DNA from: Taiwanofungus camphoratus
Taxonomy: Eukaryota > Basidiomycota > Agaricomycetes > Polyporales > Taiwanofungaceae
Reading direction: 5' to 3'
NCBI GenBank assembly: GCA_003999685.1
Contig: CP021221.1
Location: 372,001-436,000 of the forward strand
Length of the DNA stretch: 64,000 nt
The position numbers and the translations under genes were made by a program. Under the pieces are notes generated by a model, which was not told the origin of the DNA, did not search any database, and was given only the letters and a program-made list of their open reading frames with translations. Of this stretch, positions 46,147 through 58,542 are shown piece after piece. Position 1 is the first letter of the stretch. Each line of letters begins with the position of its first letter.

Positions 46147-47875
46147 TCAATGCCCTACAGCATGCAAGCGCCCCGCAATCTTTGTAGGGACGAACCGACG
46201 CATCGTATGCCACTGTTCCACTTTGCCCAAACCAAGTCCAACGGGTCTCCCCGTCACCCAATCCGGAGCGACATGCATATTCGTGTACCATTTATCAGGG
46301 CCTGCAAGCGGTCCCCCAATCGCAGTCCTCTTTGCAGAAACACCGCCTGCCAGGCCGCGGAGACTCTCCAGCCACCGTCGGAAGTTCCATATCTCCCACC
46401 TGATCTCAGACGCGACCAGACTCCGAGTCAACGGTGCCGTGCTGGGCATCCCCTCCCTCACGTCGTCGGTGGCGAGCGCCAGCCCGAAATCCGCCGCAGC
46501 GCGCAGAAGGTCCTTGCAGAGTTCGGCCCACGTGTCCAGCGTGGGCAGCGTGCCCGGCGCGCCCTCATTGGACGCGTACGCGGACACGGATGTAGGCGTG
46601 GGCGTTGTCATAGGCGTGATAGTGGACGTGGACATCGCCGAAGTCATCGAGCCGGTTATAGACGTTGTCGCCGTTGTGGCTGTGAATGCAGGAACGATCG
46701 CTGGACACGCGTACCCCTCGTGTAGATCCCAGTATATAGCAGCAGAGAGACTATCCCGGCCCGCAGGGTAGAGTCCGATGCTTGGAGGCCCTTGAAGACA
46801 TTGTTCCCACGGCGCAATAGATTGGGGGTATGGGTAGCTTGCAGGCATAGGGTACGAAGCAGCTTGTACAGACGCAGGCGGCCAGCACGGCTGCCGCTTT
46901 GAGTGGGCAACTGATGATGCGTGTCTGTTCCGGGGCACGAAATCCTGCCACTGGCGCGGAGGCCAGTGTGCTGATTTGACCACCTGCACAGCTTCTTCCT
47001 GTTCTTGCATATCAGCACCTGCATGCGTAGACCCAGCCATCGTAACATCATGTCCATCATCACTAATTTCACCCGCGATGCTACGCCGGTCAGCGTCAGT
47101 ATCGGTGTCGGCGCCAGCGTCAACATCAGATTGCACTTCACGAGGCTGCGGCAGCGGGTCTGGCACAACGAGGTAGCTATCACGCACACGGAGACGCGCA
47201 GGCATGCCGGGGAGCTTGACCTGGAGGGGCGTCGTCCCGCGCTTGCGGATGACGAACTTCCGAGAGGTCTGAGGCTTCATATACAGATACACGTCCACAC
47301 GGTAAATTCGTCAAGAAGCCGTCAGACAAAGCATGTTAGCCAACGAGAAATGCTTGTTTTACCTGTTCAGGGTTGAAGCAGTGCCAGTTTGCGATGGCCT
47401 CTTCCGCCGTATTCCATTCACTCCGCTTGGGTCCGCAGCCAGAATGACACGGCACGGAGATGGGCATGTTGCACCCTGGCCAGGATGAGGATACCTTGCA
47501 GGACGCCCACACGACCGAAACCATGGGCGCCATGTTTCCACCCTGGAACAAGGCCACGGGTGAATCTTTAGTGGTGATCTCGAGCACCTCTGCGACAGGG
47601 TAATCGTCGGTCCATATGTACTCTATCGCGTCGTCGTCGAGCTCTGCAGAGAAAAAAGAATCAGCAGTCGATGCCGCGTCAACCTCGTCGTCGTCTAGCA
47701 AGCTTGTATCCGTGGAGAGATTGGCCGCCTCCAAAAACCCAGACTCGCTCCAGGCAAGAACGCACGAGGAGCTCTCGTCGGCGTCAAATGCCCCAGTCAG
47801 ATCGGAGCATGTGGAATGGGCCTCACTGCCGAAGCTGTCAAGCTGGAGCTGCTGCGGTGCGGAGGTGGCAGACAT
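46147..47875 (-). CDS. hypothetical protein, two exons
   Basis: Not recognised. Exon 1 is 47363-47875 (start MSATSAPQQLQL), ending at a GTAAAA donor. Exon 2 is 46147 to about 47274, after an AAG or CAG acceptor, giving about 546 residues in frame. The N-terminal part is acidic and Ser-rich (LLDDDEVDAAST, ELDDDAIEYIW) and then has a conserved-looking Cys-containing stretch (CKVSSSWPGCNMP, CHSGCGPKRSEW). The C-terminal part has a basic start (KFVIRKRGTTPLQVKLPG), a long Thr/Ser/Met-rich linker, and an ordered end with WAELCKDLLRAAADFGLAL and KVEQWHTMRRF. There is no signal peptide or membrane helix. The long clean frame and GC-rich codons support a real, probably lineage-specific gene. Confidence 0.65.
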
Positions 47876-48101
47876 GGCAGATGGACGTGCGAGTTGACAC
47901 TAGTGTCAGGAAATGGGAAGAGGCGTGTACGGGCAAAGAGCGCACATCCAAGCTCTAGTATGAGTGCATAGTCCAGACCGGGCTGACCGCAAAAATAGGA
48001 CGAGACCCCAGGCTATCGAGTCTGCAGTGCTGGTCAGGATTGAAATTGCCATGCTGGATTTCAATGTGCATTGTGCATGACGAAGGGTTAGCGCTCCGGA
48101 T

Positions 48102-48392
48102 TTAATGCGGGCGTACGCCCACGTTCTTTGTGCCCAGAATGTCTTTCGTGTTGTTCAGTAGGGTAAGAACGGACTCGCGTATGACATGAGAATGCGGTGA
48201 GAGTCGGACACCGCTGTCTCCTACGTTGTGAATCGGAGGTCGATTACAGCGATGTTGATGCTGTAGCAACATGACAGCCCAGTAATCCACACCGAGACGC
48301 GGCTGGCGTGTCTTGTTCGAAGGGAGAGTTGTCTCAACGTCGATTGAATACGTCGTGGTCGCCGTTGAAGACGACGAGCACGACGCGTCCAT
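48102..48392 (-). CDS. possible small hypothetical protein
   Basis: A 96-residue single open frame starting MDASCSSSSTATTTY, with no recognised domain or clear promoter. It could equally be chance in GC-rich DNA. Confidence 0.2.
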   Translation of the reverse strand: MDASCSSSSTATTTYSIDVETTLPSNKTRQPRLGVDYWAVMLLQHQHRCNRPPIHNVGDSGVRLSPHSHVIRESVLTLLNNTKDILGTKNVGVRPH

Positions 48393-49701
48393 TGTGGCGT
48401 CGGTGAACGCTCACGTGCGAGAATGGCACAAGAGCACGCCATCGTCGGACTTGCAATGGAAACAGTCAACCTCCTCCTTGTCGCTTTCCCTCCTTTCTTT
48501 CGCTTTTCATCTCCAACATTTGGCTCTGGTCCATGTTTTCGTTGATTTTCAATACTATTCATCATCAAAGCGTAGGCTCGGAGGCCCCGTTAGAACACGT
48601 GACTCGACGCGTGACGGAACGGTGAGCAGGGGGAGCGAGGCGCAAGACGAGAGGAAGGGGAGGATAGCATTTATGGTATGGGCTGTGAACGTTGAGGACA
48701 GAGGTGAGCTGCAATCATCAAGCAAACTGTGTCGAGTGTTCATGGTCTTGCAATGTAAACAAGTCTAATACATCCCTGCTTTCTCTGCCCAAGTCATCTT
48801 CACATGCTTTCCGACAGCCGGCGCCGGCTCTCACAAGACACTTTACCCACCAGGTTAGGCATAGGTCCGAAAGCGACAGTCTAACCTCCCGTCTACCTCT
48901 GCATGCTGTGAAATCAGTCGGTTCTCTGAGCGGTTGTCTATCGTGCGCGCTTGGGATCGGTGCCTCTTGCTGCCTCATACTTTCTCGTCGCTATTCTATG
49001 CGTCTGATGCTTACGCTTTACCGAATGTTCTGATGCAGCTGCTGTGGTGTCTCACACAAAGACAGCCTCCACTCAATCGCCGCCCTCCTGTTGCCGCAGC
49101 TGTGTCTCTGTCATGCCGTTGTCTGGCCTCTTTGAACCCTGTCTCTTTGTCGACGTTACTCAATCTTGCACGGGCTCTTTCAATGTACCCTGCGAGGCAG
49201 GATCGGCGTTGAGCGTTGTCTGCCCCCCTGACCTTCAAACCCCGCCTTCGGTTCCCACGGTTCCTCTGCTATTTGTCGACCCTGTGTTCTATAACGTGTA
49301 CCGGATCGTCCATTCCGTGGTTTCTGCTCTCCATTTTTGCGCGTATCAAGAGCGTCATGGTCTTCGTATCACGAATTGCTGTCCCCAGCGGTCCCTTACC
49401 AGTGTCCTTGCATGGCTCTTACTTCGAACTTTCTCCGCCAAGATTACCCCTCATGAGACCATGCATGGCGCTAGCCTGTGTCCGCGCATTGTCATTCGCA
49501 AGTCCACGCCTGCCCGGAATCATTGATAGTGGTCTAGCCACGGTAGGTGTTCATTTCGCTGGTGTTCTCGGCAGCAGTCGCGCGTAATGGTTCCGCGTGC
49601 GATCACTCGCATTTCCTTGTTTTCGGTTTTCCTCTGTTATGTTTTCCCGCTCTCCGGTGTGCCTTTGGCTCTGCATGTACATATTTATGTATTTTCCGCT
49701 C
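48393..49701. other. long upstream gap
   Basis: Several forward open frames exist (for example 49044-49526), but none shows domain features, consistent splicing or the methyltransferase part of Egt1 that was specifically looked for. Confidence 0.45.
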
Positions 49702-49708
49702 TATAAAA
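49702..49708 (+). promoter_or_regulatory. TATA box of the EgtB-like gene
   Basis: TATAAAA, 100 bp before the ATG at 49808. This supports the chosen start and argues against missing upstream exons. Confidence 0.6.
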
Positions 49709-49807
49709 GACACCGTTTCCCCCCTAGAGCTCCCCAGTGTTACTTCGGTTACTCCTGCGCATCAGATACACAAACTCTCTTCAACTCATCAACTCGGAAA
49801 TCGCAAG

Positions 49808-51972
49808 ATGTCTTCATCCTCTGTGTCGTCTGATTCCTCTCCCGCATCGGCCTCGCCTCCCTCTACTGCCCCTTCCACACCTACCCATGCCGAACCTCCG
49901 GCGTACTTCCTCGTCACGCACGCGCCCAGCGTCACCTTCCTCAAGGCACTCCCTGTCCAGAAGGGGTGCGCCGACCGTATTTTGTTCCTCACTGGATGTG
50001 GGCGCGTGAGTCGGCTTCTGGCGCAGGCTTCGCGGGTGCTCGATGACAAGTCGCTCCTCGACGTAGGCAAGTGGGAGTCTGTCAAAGCTGAGGACGGGGG
50101 CGGCGAGGTCGCATACTACAGGACGAAGACCGAGATGTCTTCCATCGGCTATGCCCCTAACGAGGTCGACATTGAGAGCATGCGTGCCCAAACGCAAAAT
50201 GTACGTGGTGTCCTTTTATGCCTAGGTCCGATGTTTACTGTGGTGGCTGCAGCTCACCTATCCCGCCGCACTCAACCTCTTCGCAGACGCATCCCTTCGG
50301 TCGATCATATCGCTTCCTCCTCCCTCTATTGCCTCTCCGCTGACGCTATACATCCTCGAGCGCCCTACGCTTACCTTCCCCCGGCTCACGCCCGCCACCC
50401 CACTCAACCCCACCGCGCACCCCTACAGCACGCCCTCCCTCTCTGCGTTCCAAGACGGCTGGCGCGCCTGGGACTTGATCACCCTCGGGATGATCCCGCC
50501 CTCGCTACTGCACTCCAAGCCCATTGACCTGCGGCATAAGCCGCTCTTCTACCTCGGTCACCTCCCGACGTTCCTCAACCTCCTCATGACCGCGTACCTG
50601 CACGAGCCGCCAGTGCCCCCGGTGCGATTCACCACCATTTTCGAGCGCGGGATCGACCCGCACGTCGACGACCCTGAGTACTGCCACGCGCACTCGGAGG
50701 TGCCCGAGAAGGACGAGGACTGGCCCACCCTCGGGGAGGTGCTGGCGTACCGCGACCGCGTGCGCGCGCGGCTCGGAAAGCTATACGAGGAGCTCGAGAC
50801 AGGCACGCGCGTGCTGACGCGTCGGCTTGCGCGGACGCTAATGATGATTTTGGAGCATGATGGGTTCCACATTGAGGTACGCTGTTCCGTAATTAATCCT
50901 GCATGGTGCTGATTTCCTATCCTGTGTCTCCAGACACTCCTATACATCCTCATTCAACGTGCGGGATCAGGCATGCTGCCCCCACCCGGTTTCGCTATGC
51001 CACCCTGGGCGCATCTTGCCGCACAATGGAACGCACTCCCCGCCCCCGCCATGCCCTCCGTGACACTCGGGCCCTGCACGCTGACTATAGGGCACGACGA
51101 TCCCGAGCGGAGCGACCTGCTCCCTGAGCTCGAGACTGCTGTACGCGACCACTCGTTCGGGTGGGACAACGAGAGCCCCTTGCGCACTGTGGAAGTCGGC
51201 GCCTTCCGCATCGAATGGCGGCCGGTGACCAACGCGGACTTCCTCGCCTTCCACCGGGGCAAGGGAAAGGATCACGTCCCGCTGCCCCCAAGCTGGGTCG
51301 AGGAGGACGGCGAAGTGAAGGTGCGCACACTGTACGGCCCCGTGACGATGGAGGTCGCGCAGCATTGGCCGGTGCTCACGGCGTACGACGACCTCGCCGC
51401 ATATGCTACCTCGAAGGGCGGCCGCATCCCGACTGAGCCTGAGCTGCGGCTCTTCTTCGATACGTACCAGACTAGTTACGAAGAGGGTGCAAACATGGGC
51501 TTCAGAAATTGGCATCCTTTGCCGTAAGCGCACTCCAGAACCTCTGATCCACTTCAAACTTCACCGCTACTTTTTATAGTGCAACTGCGGGCTGCGAGAA
51601 GGACGAGTGCAAAGGCTCCAATGGTGGAATTTGGGAGTGGTCGTCGACCGTCTTCGATGGGCATGACGGCTTCGAGTGTACCACCATTTTCCCCGGGCAA
51701 GTTTCCGTATCGAGCGTCTGAGTAACTATCAATTAACCGTCCGATTTTACCCTGCCAGGTATTCGTCGGATTTCTTCGATACGAAGCATCAGGTTGTGGT
51801 ACGTAGTCCCGCTCAACTTTCGTACGGGCATTGGACTTGATCACTCCTTTTATAGCTTGGTGCATCATACGCTACAATCCCACGACTTGGAGACCGTCGT
51901 ACTGTCCGTAATTTCTACCAGCATAACTATCCCTTCCCGTGGGTCGGCGCAAGAGTAGCTTATGACTTGTAA
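49808..51972 (+). CDS. EgtB-like non-heme iron sulfoxide synthase (Egt1 C-terminal type), no methyltransferase domain
   Basis: Related to the part of fungal Egt1 that joins cysteine to hercynine in ergothioneine synthesis. Six exons, 49808-50200, 50253-50876, 50934-51523, 51580-51696, 51759-51798, 51856-51972, give 626 residues. The intron after 51696 has a GC donor (GCAAGT). The DinB part (about 170-345) has the iron-site histidines in FYLGHLPTF and EHDGFHIETLLYILIQ. The FGE-sulfatase part (about 375-626) has GWDNESPLRTVEV, EWRPVTNADFL, NGGIWEWSSTVFD and RNFYQHNYPFPWVGARVAYD. Fungal Egt1 usually starts with a histidine methyltransferase of about 300 residues. Here about 165 residues of unassigned sequence, Ser/Pro-rich at the front, stand in its place. 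It may be a paralogue with another substrate or a partner of a separate methyltransferase. It converges with the DUF6533 gene. Confidence 0.82.
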
Positions 51973-52246
51973 AAATGGCGTGAAAGCTGTTTTCTTGGAA
52001 AGGATGGAAGCAATGCGCGCCGCCATTGCTTACCTGGGTGAACTCGGTCGAAAGTACATTCGGACTATTTGTATTACCTACAGGGCTATCGTGTGCACGG
52101 TCTCGGAATGGGTGTTGTGGAATTATTATGTTGATTGGCTGGGTTATAGTACATGCATCCAGAGCATACTATAGATAATCATACAACTCTAGTCCTACAT
52201 CACTGCTCAATTCCAAATTGTCCTGTTCCTACCACACAGACAAGCC

Positions 52247-53904
52247 TCACATGGTTCCCTCATCTACGGCATCCAGTTCTGCATCTGCATATGTTTCTGA
52301 ATCTCTCATAGAAGATTCATGAACCAAGGATCCATCCATGTTTCCGATTAAGCTAGTTGCAAATCTTACTGTGGATTGCTGGTGTGACTGGGTTTGAGAA
52401 TATGAATTCATAGCTGTTTCTTGCGCTGAATATTCTTTACGTAAATTTATCAGAAATCTCGAAATGAGAATTGATGATAATCTGATAATATATCAGGCAT
52501 GAGTAAATGAGAAACAACTAAAGACAAACGGTGCAATGAAGATGACCATTAAAGTCGGCCATTCCTTAGAATGAGATGATATCAATATGAATGTAGGTTC
52601 AGAAAAAGAAATGGACTGACACTTTCAACTAGATCAAACACAATCTGCAAAATATTGAAAACCAAGAGAGGTCTGAATGTCATCAGTTATCAAAGGTTTG
52701 CAAGCCTGACTGAATCAATAAAGTTTTTCGAACTTACATTAGATAAATGGTTCCTTGACAAGACATAACATATAAATTAACAATGTTCATGATTCAACAG
52801 AGTTCAATGATCCTACCATCTCTGAGTAATAATGTCACTAATGGCGACCTTACACTGGCTTGTTTGGCCTTTTTCTTGATTCCATAGGTGTGATACCAAG
52901 TGATTAGGAGAACAAGAACATCAGATAATATAGCACAGGCACGGGTGGAAATGGAAGCTGGTTGAAGATTTTCTTTAAAATAATCTCACTTCATTTTTGA
53001 GATTACAATACCTCTATTGAAACTAAATCAGTCATATGTAATCATTGGGTTGTCAATGGACTTGCTTGAGAAAGTTTGCATATGATGCCTTTTGATATTG
53101 AGAACAAACAGGCAAATTGTCTTCAACTGTTACAAAGGCATATGTGCTTTCAATCTGAGTAAACTGTAATTGAAATTAATGAATATCTGTCTTGCTATTA
53201 AAGACACAGACCACATTGTCAACAATTGGAGCACTGCCGAGGAATAAAATGAGCAAAGCTGAAAACCAGTGATGACCACTGATGGCATATGCTCTCAGGG
53301 CAGAGAATCCTGTTTATAAAGATATCAAACCTCGAAATCCTGACATGGCTACAAGCCCACCTGCTGCGATAGCATATAGCATGAGAGTAACAGCAAATTC
53401 AAACATGATCATAGCTTCACAGCTGTAGATATATACTTGTTAGATATTATCTCGACAGGATTGAACCACAAGACCTCTGAGTACGTGAGACAATTAAAAT
53501 GGCCAAATGAAAATACCAAACTCACAATAGCAGTAGTCAAAGGTAAGGTTAGTACAACATTGACAATCCCCCATACAAATACAAGGTACCGATTGAGAAT
53601 GAAAATGATAGTGGGACCTGTCATCTTGCGGTTCCAAACCAGGTGAATCTCTTGGGGAAGAGTAATGAGGTGCTCATAGAAGATAAGGGCTGTCAAATGA
53701 TAGTATCCATAAGAAGCTCCACTATTCAAGACAGATTAAGAGCGAGAAGACAACATACTGCAGACTGCTAGTGAACAACATGTATCAAGAAATCTGATTG
53801 AATGCCAACGAAAGTTAAATGGTTGGTCACCCATTCTGGAAATGGACTGACGTATCATCGAAAAATTGCACAAGTGCTTGATAATAATCTTCGCTGGAAG
53901 ACAT
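52247..53904 (-). CDS. DUF6533-type multi-pass membrane protein
   Basis: A basidiomycete-specific membrane protein family of unknown function, often present in many copies. Exon 1 is 53852-53904 (MSSSEDYYQALVQFFDD). Exon 2 starts at 53721 with the DUF6533 core: LTALIFYEHLITLPQEIHLV and IIFILNRYLVFVWGIVN. Later blocks on the same strand are CEAMIMFEFAVTLMLYAI, ALRAYAISGHHWFSALLILF, IESTYAFVTVEDNLPVC, STRACAILSDVLVLLITW with YGIKKKAKQ and LLLRDG, and finally SILISRFLINLRKEYSAQ with a hydrophilic tail to the stop at 52247. About eight exons; inner boundaries were not all fixed. Seven or so membrane helices are expected. It is more AT-rich than its neighbours, which together with its many introns hid it from simple ORF finding. 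Confidence 0.8.
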
Positions 53905-55199
53905 TCAGATTATCTATGTAGGCCTTGGCAGACTGGATGACAAGATGTAGCGTTTTGCGGCTCAGATGACTGGTCTTTATATACAGGCGTTGGGTCAAAC
54001 CTGTCACAACTGGAGTGATAAGCTGATCAGATCATCACGGAGCCTGATACTACGACCTACCAGTAACCGACTGGTTGGGACCTAGGTGATCAACAGCTCA
54101 TCTCCTCGGAATCGCCATAGTACTTGTGACAAAATCTAAACTCAGAGTACGGCTTTAAAAGTATTAGATATCGCATGAAACACATCTTCTCCGAGACTGA
54201 CACTAACGCAAAGAACGCCCTGAGATCTATGATAAGGCAGACAGGAGCTTGTACGGAATCGAGACAGCCACAGAGACGAAAGGACAGATGATTGTATGGC
54301 GTGTTCCAAACACCTCGCCGAAGTCCGCGACAAACTCGGAATATCAATCATCGTGGCACAGGCTCTGGAGATGGCCGAGCCGTGATGTGAAGGAAAGCGG
54401 TGATACGATTTCATGAAAGGATAGACGAAGAACAAATTGTCCACTCGGTGAATAGCACAATCGCGAGCGTTCTGCTGCAATGATATTCTCTCCCCTACTC
54501 TGCACTCTGACGAACAGACAAGGACAGCAAGCAGCATATCTGGAAGAATGTCAGTTGGCCATGGTCTGGAATGCAGGTGCGGTGAAGAGGAGTGCCGCAT
54601 CTATCTATCAAAAGGGGTGCACGCGGCGCGCCTTATCGTTTCCCAGGCCAGTTCATCCCCCCAAGTTTCAAAATAGCCTATGCCTGGCATGTGGGCCTGC
54701 AACCGACATGCACGGACCAGAACTGACCACTTTTCTCCTTAAGTTAATGATTTGAGCATACAATCCCATTCATATAGACACTCACTCGATGGGAAAGCCT
54801 GAGGGCCGTCCATGAGTCCTAGATGTTCATATGTAGCTACAATGGATTCGGCACCTCTCGGCACTCAAAGCAGCAGCTAATCTTAACGTCTGAGACTCTG
54901 ACTCGAGGGCGGACAAACTGACCTGCGTACGCCGTAAACGAACTGTAAAATCGAGGCTGCCTTGTGACCAGTTGACTATGTACTAGTGGCTACGTGAGGA
55001 GCTAGACTAGTATGAGTCTTCCATTCAAAGGGCGGAAGGGTATGTGTGTTCACATTATACTGGGAAGATCAATCACACAAAGCAGCACCATAAAGCGCCA
55101 TTTCCAACTGCGCGGTCAACTCAAATCAAAAAAATTGTACACTTAGAAAGATTTCGCAGCCGTCAAGTACAGCCCCTTCCCCTCGATTATTGACTTAAC
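53905..55199. other. intergenic region
   Basis: No gene seen. The minus-strand open frame at 54142-54600 has no domain features. Confidence 0.45.
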
Positions 55200-58100
55200 T
55201 CAATCAACGCCACCGTCATCCGTAGGTTGTCTAACCTCATCTTCGTCATCCCCAGAAGATTCCTCGGCAGCAGCACTGCTACTGCCCCAGAAACGGTTCA
55301 TGATATTCCGGAGGATTCGCACGGGTAATGGCTATCGGCAACAACGTCCAGTCAGCATTCATCCGGAAGTCTCATTTTGATTACGTAGATTCTACCCACC
55401 ACCACGTCTTCCTCCTCCTCATCAATCTCGTCGTCTTCGTTGTTCTCTTCTTCCCTTCGATCCCTGCCGACCTCTTGCTGGGGTTGAGCATCAAGAATCT
55501 GCCCTGCAGCCAGGACTGGGGCATGAACATCATGTTGACCTTCACCATCCTCTTCGTCGTCTTGGAAATCAGCAAAAATCACTTCCTGTCCAGGCATTTG
55601 ACCGGGCATGGCTCCACCAGCGGCTGCTTCTGCAATCATCATATCCTCGAGGGCATCGTCCGGGAGCTGGCCCGCGATTTGTGCAAACTGGACGATCCCA
55701 CCTGGGAAACGTTGCGCGAAGTGTGGGTGTGCCTCAAAGAATGCCTATCCACAAGATATAAATCACGATACCGAGCAGTAAACAGGTATATTGAGACAAC
55801 GACGCAAAGGGTTCGAGATGATTATGACACACCTGAAGCTGCCTGCGAAACACCGGATCTGGAATAAGACGTTCCAGCATCCTTTCAGTAGCCTTCTTGC
55901 TTCTTGATCCTACCGCAAATGCATCTTCAGCACCTCTGAAAAAGTCAGAGTCATATGCAGTCACACGCATAGGCGGCGGGAGTGGATCACATGCGAGGTG
56001 TTTCGTGTTGAGAATAGCAGGTGGGATGAATCCGAACAAGCGCCGGCAGGACGACTCGAGGACAATCAGATGGCGATAGACGGAGTATGCGATGTTTAGG
56101 TTTTCTAATATTGCAGAAAAAAGAAGGAAGGTGGTCGATTCAGCCCAGACAGTCCCGAAAGTCGGAAGAGTCGAGGTAACAGTTTGTGCGAACCAGGAAG
56201 AGCGAGCGGGGTTCTTCCACAAAGAGAAAGACCGCTGGGCGTATAGATGAGAAAGCAGATGCCGGACGGCCTCAGGCTCAGAGCCAAGCAAGCTGTGAAA
56301 TTCGTTAACCTGAGTTCACCTACGGACGGTAAACTCGATTATACGAACCTGGCATCTGTGTGAATTTTGAAGGCAGAGTGCCCTCTAACAGCAGCCGACA
56401 GAGGGATGTCCGCCCTATCAGCGAGTAATGGTACAACCGATGGGAAGTCTAATATGGCCCGCTTCAGAGCGTCTGTACTCTTGTAGTGATTCTGCATCCA
56501 TCGGCCAGTGGTCAGAGACGTCATTATTGCATAGCGTGTAAAGCCCGCCCACCTTGTCGCCCTTCGCCTCCTCCCTGGCGTATAGGGCAAGTGCCCGTGC
56601 GTATGCCCATCCAGGCAATACTGTAACCCGCATCCGACATTTATAGTGGTCGGGATTGAATCCTTGCTCTGCGAAAAGGTCCCAAATCTCGAGTAGCCAC
56701 TCGCCCATGTCCGCCTTGATGGCCAGGAAATCGAGGTGCAGGAGAGCGCCGTGAGGATCGGTCCACGGGTCGAGCGAGTACAACAGTCGTGCAAACTCAA
56801 ATGCCGTCCGCATGCATCCGCGGCGTTGTAAGTCACTATTTCAACGAATTCGTATCTAAAAGGTTTGAGTAGGGAAATAAGGAAGGACGCACAATACTTG
56901 TCGATGGAGGGCCAGGAAGAATGGCCGATTCTCCACTCGATCAAAGTCCAGACGATTGACTCCGCTTGTGAAATTGAATGACCCTATAAATGCTCGTTCG
57001 TACGTAAATAGCGCGCGATCAATGTAGTCCGCAGCTGTACTATGTTCTGTGAATACCTATGAGCCTTATGATCATCAATCCTGAGGTTCCGTATAATCTC
57101 ACCTTCTCGGTGATAATATACTTCCGATAGTTGCAGTAACGTGTCAGCATGGTATGGCAGGAATCTCAATAAGTTCCAGAAGCCCTCGGGATCTACAAAC
57201 AGGTATACACATATTCGAATCGCGGCGGCAGAACGGGGAAGAATAGTCACGCACCTCCGGACATGACAGTTTGCATGAATGCCAAAGTGGCACCGCGGTA
57301 TTTCTTGCTGTATTCAACGGTCCATATCCGATCTCCATGAAGCGGGTTCCATCTATGGCGAGCGTGCATGTGCTCGATCTCTTCTTCGGAAAGCAGTCGA
57401 ACCGATAGCCCCTCCCGCATTTGGGCTGGCCACCAAGTAGGCTGCGGTCGTGTAAGGTTCGAACGCTGTGTTGCCACGGTGCGTCTTGATGAGGGCGATG
57501 AGCCCGCAGTGGACGACTTGGCAGCAGAAATCACTTTAGAGCCAAAGAACTTGCGCATCTCCGCCTCGCTGTCAAGATGTTGGAGAGACACTGAAAGAAG
57601 TGACGACAGGGTACGGGATGCATTGCGAGCTGCAGGCGAACTATTCGTCGACGTTGCGGCCTGTTGAAGGTCGGGATATTTCATAGAGAGCTCGGCAAGA
57701 GCCTTGTCTACTTCATCCATATCATCTCTATTCTCTTTAGCCTTCTGCTTCTTCAGAGTTTTTCTCTCTTTCTTTGAGGGCCCTGCAAAGGGGCTGGGTC
57801 GCTCTTCTCGATGTTGGGCACTAGGCTCTTGTGTATGTGGAGTCAAGGCAACAGGTGATATAGAAACGGCCGATTTCTTCTTCTTTTTCTTCTGCTCAAT
57901 TTCATGTTTAGACCAATCTCGTGAACAAGGACAAGGAAAAAGGCTCACGAGCCTTCTTCAGTTTCGAAGAGCGTGGGGTGGTCTCTTCCTCGTTCTCCGC
58001 ATCAGATTCAGCAGGTATCATAAGCTACCCTTGAGAATGAGTGACTTCACACTCCAAGCTAGACAAGCTACTTGCTTACCGCTGCAAATCCGGTTACGGT

Positions 58101-58226
58101 GCTCTTTCCCACTCGAGACACATCAGGCTCACTCTCTTCACTGGCTGCATCATCTTCCTTCGGTGCTTCTAAAGCAAGCAGCTCCTCCTGCTCGCGAACT
58201 TGACGTTTGTTAAGTCGGGGAGCCAT
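55200..58226 (-). CDS. TCF25: TCF25 / Rqc1 family protein
   Basis: Homologue of yeast Rqc1, a ribosome-quality-control component acting at stalled 60S subunits. Exon 1 is 58080-58226 (MAPRLNKRQVREQEELLALE). Charged exons follow with KKERKTLKKQKAKENR. The Tcf25 domain starts in the block 57258-57917 (EMRKFFGSKVI, RPQPTWWPAQMREGLSVRLL, WTVEYSKKYRGATLAFMQTV). It continues through GFWNLLRFLPYHADTLLQLS, RALFTYERAFIGSFNFTSGV, AFEFARLLYSLDPWTDPHGA and SLWKNPARSSWF, and ends in a very acidic tail (QDDEEDGEGQHD, DDEIDEEEEDVV) and FWGSSSAAAEESSGDDEDEV before the stop at 55200. About ten exons. Keeping frame between exons 2 and 3 needs a 31 nt intron (57918-57948), which is unusually short. Confidence 0.9.
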
Positions 58227-58542
58227 TAGCGGTAGTTATCCAGCAAATGCAAGACAAGACAAGAGGCTCTAGGTCGTAGGAGATTACAATGGATTTCCAA
58301 ATCTAGATCGCTGGGATCGTACGCTCTGTGACATTGTGACAAATCGTGACCGAGGACCACACAGCACTGAAGCTAACGCATGTCGATGTCTATTACAACG
58401 GTATTACCAATAAGCTACAAATCGAGGAATACATACGACATTCTGTCCGGGTGCAGAAAAGTCCAATGAAAGTATCTGCGATACAGAATCCACGACGTCA
58501 ACTACACACCCTAAAGCCTGTGCAGGCCGCTTGCTACGCACA
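58227..58542. other. intergenic region
   Basis: TCF25 promoter and 3' flank of the phosphatase gene. Nothing else seen. Confidence 0.5.

Noticed and set aside
49044-49526. Forward frame upstream of the EgtB-like gene, considered as the missing methyltransferase
   Set aside because: No SAM-binding motif or similarity to EgtD, Cys-rich random-looking translation, and a TATA box lies between it and the gene.
54142-54600. 152-residue minus-strand frame in an intergenic region
   Set aside because: No domain, membrane or signal features and no supporting splice structure.
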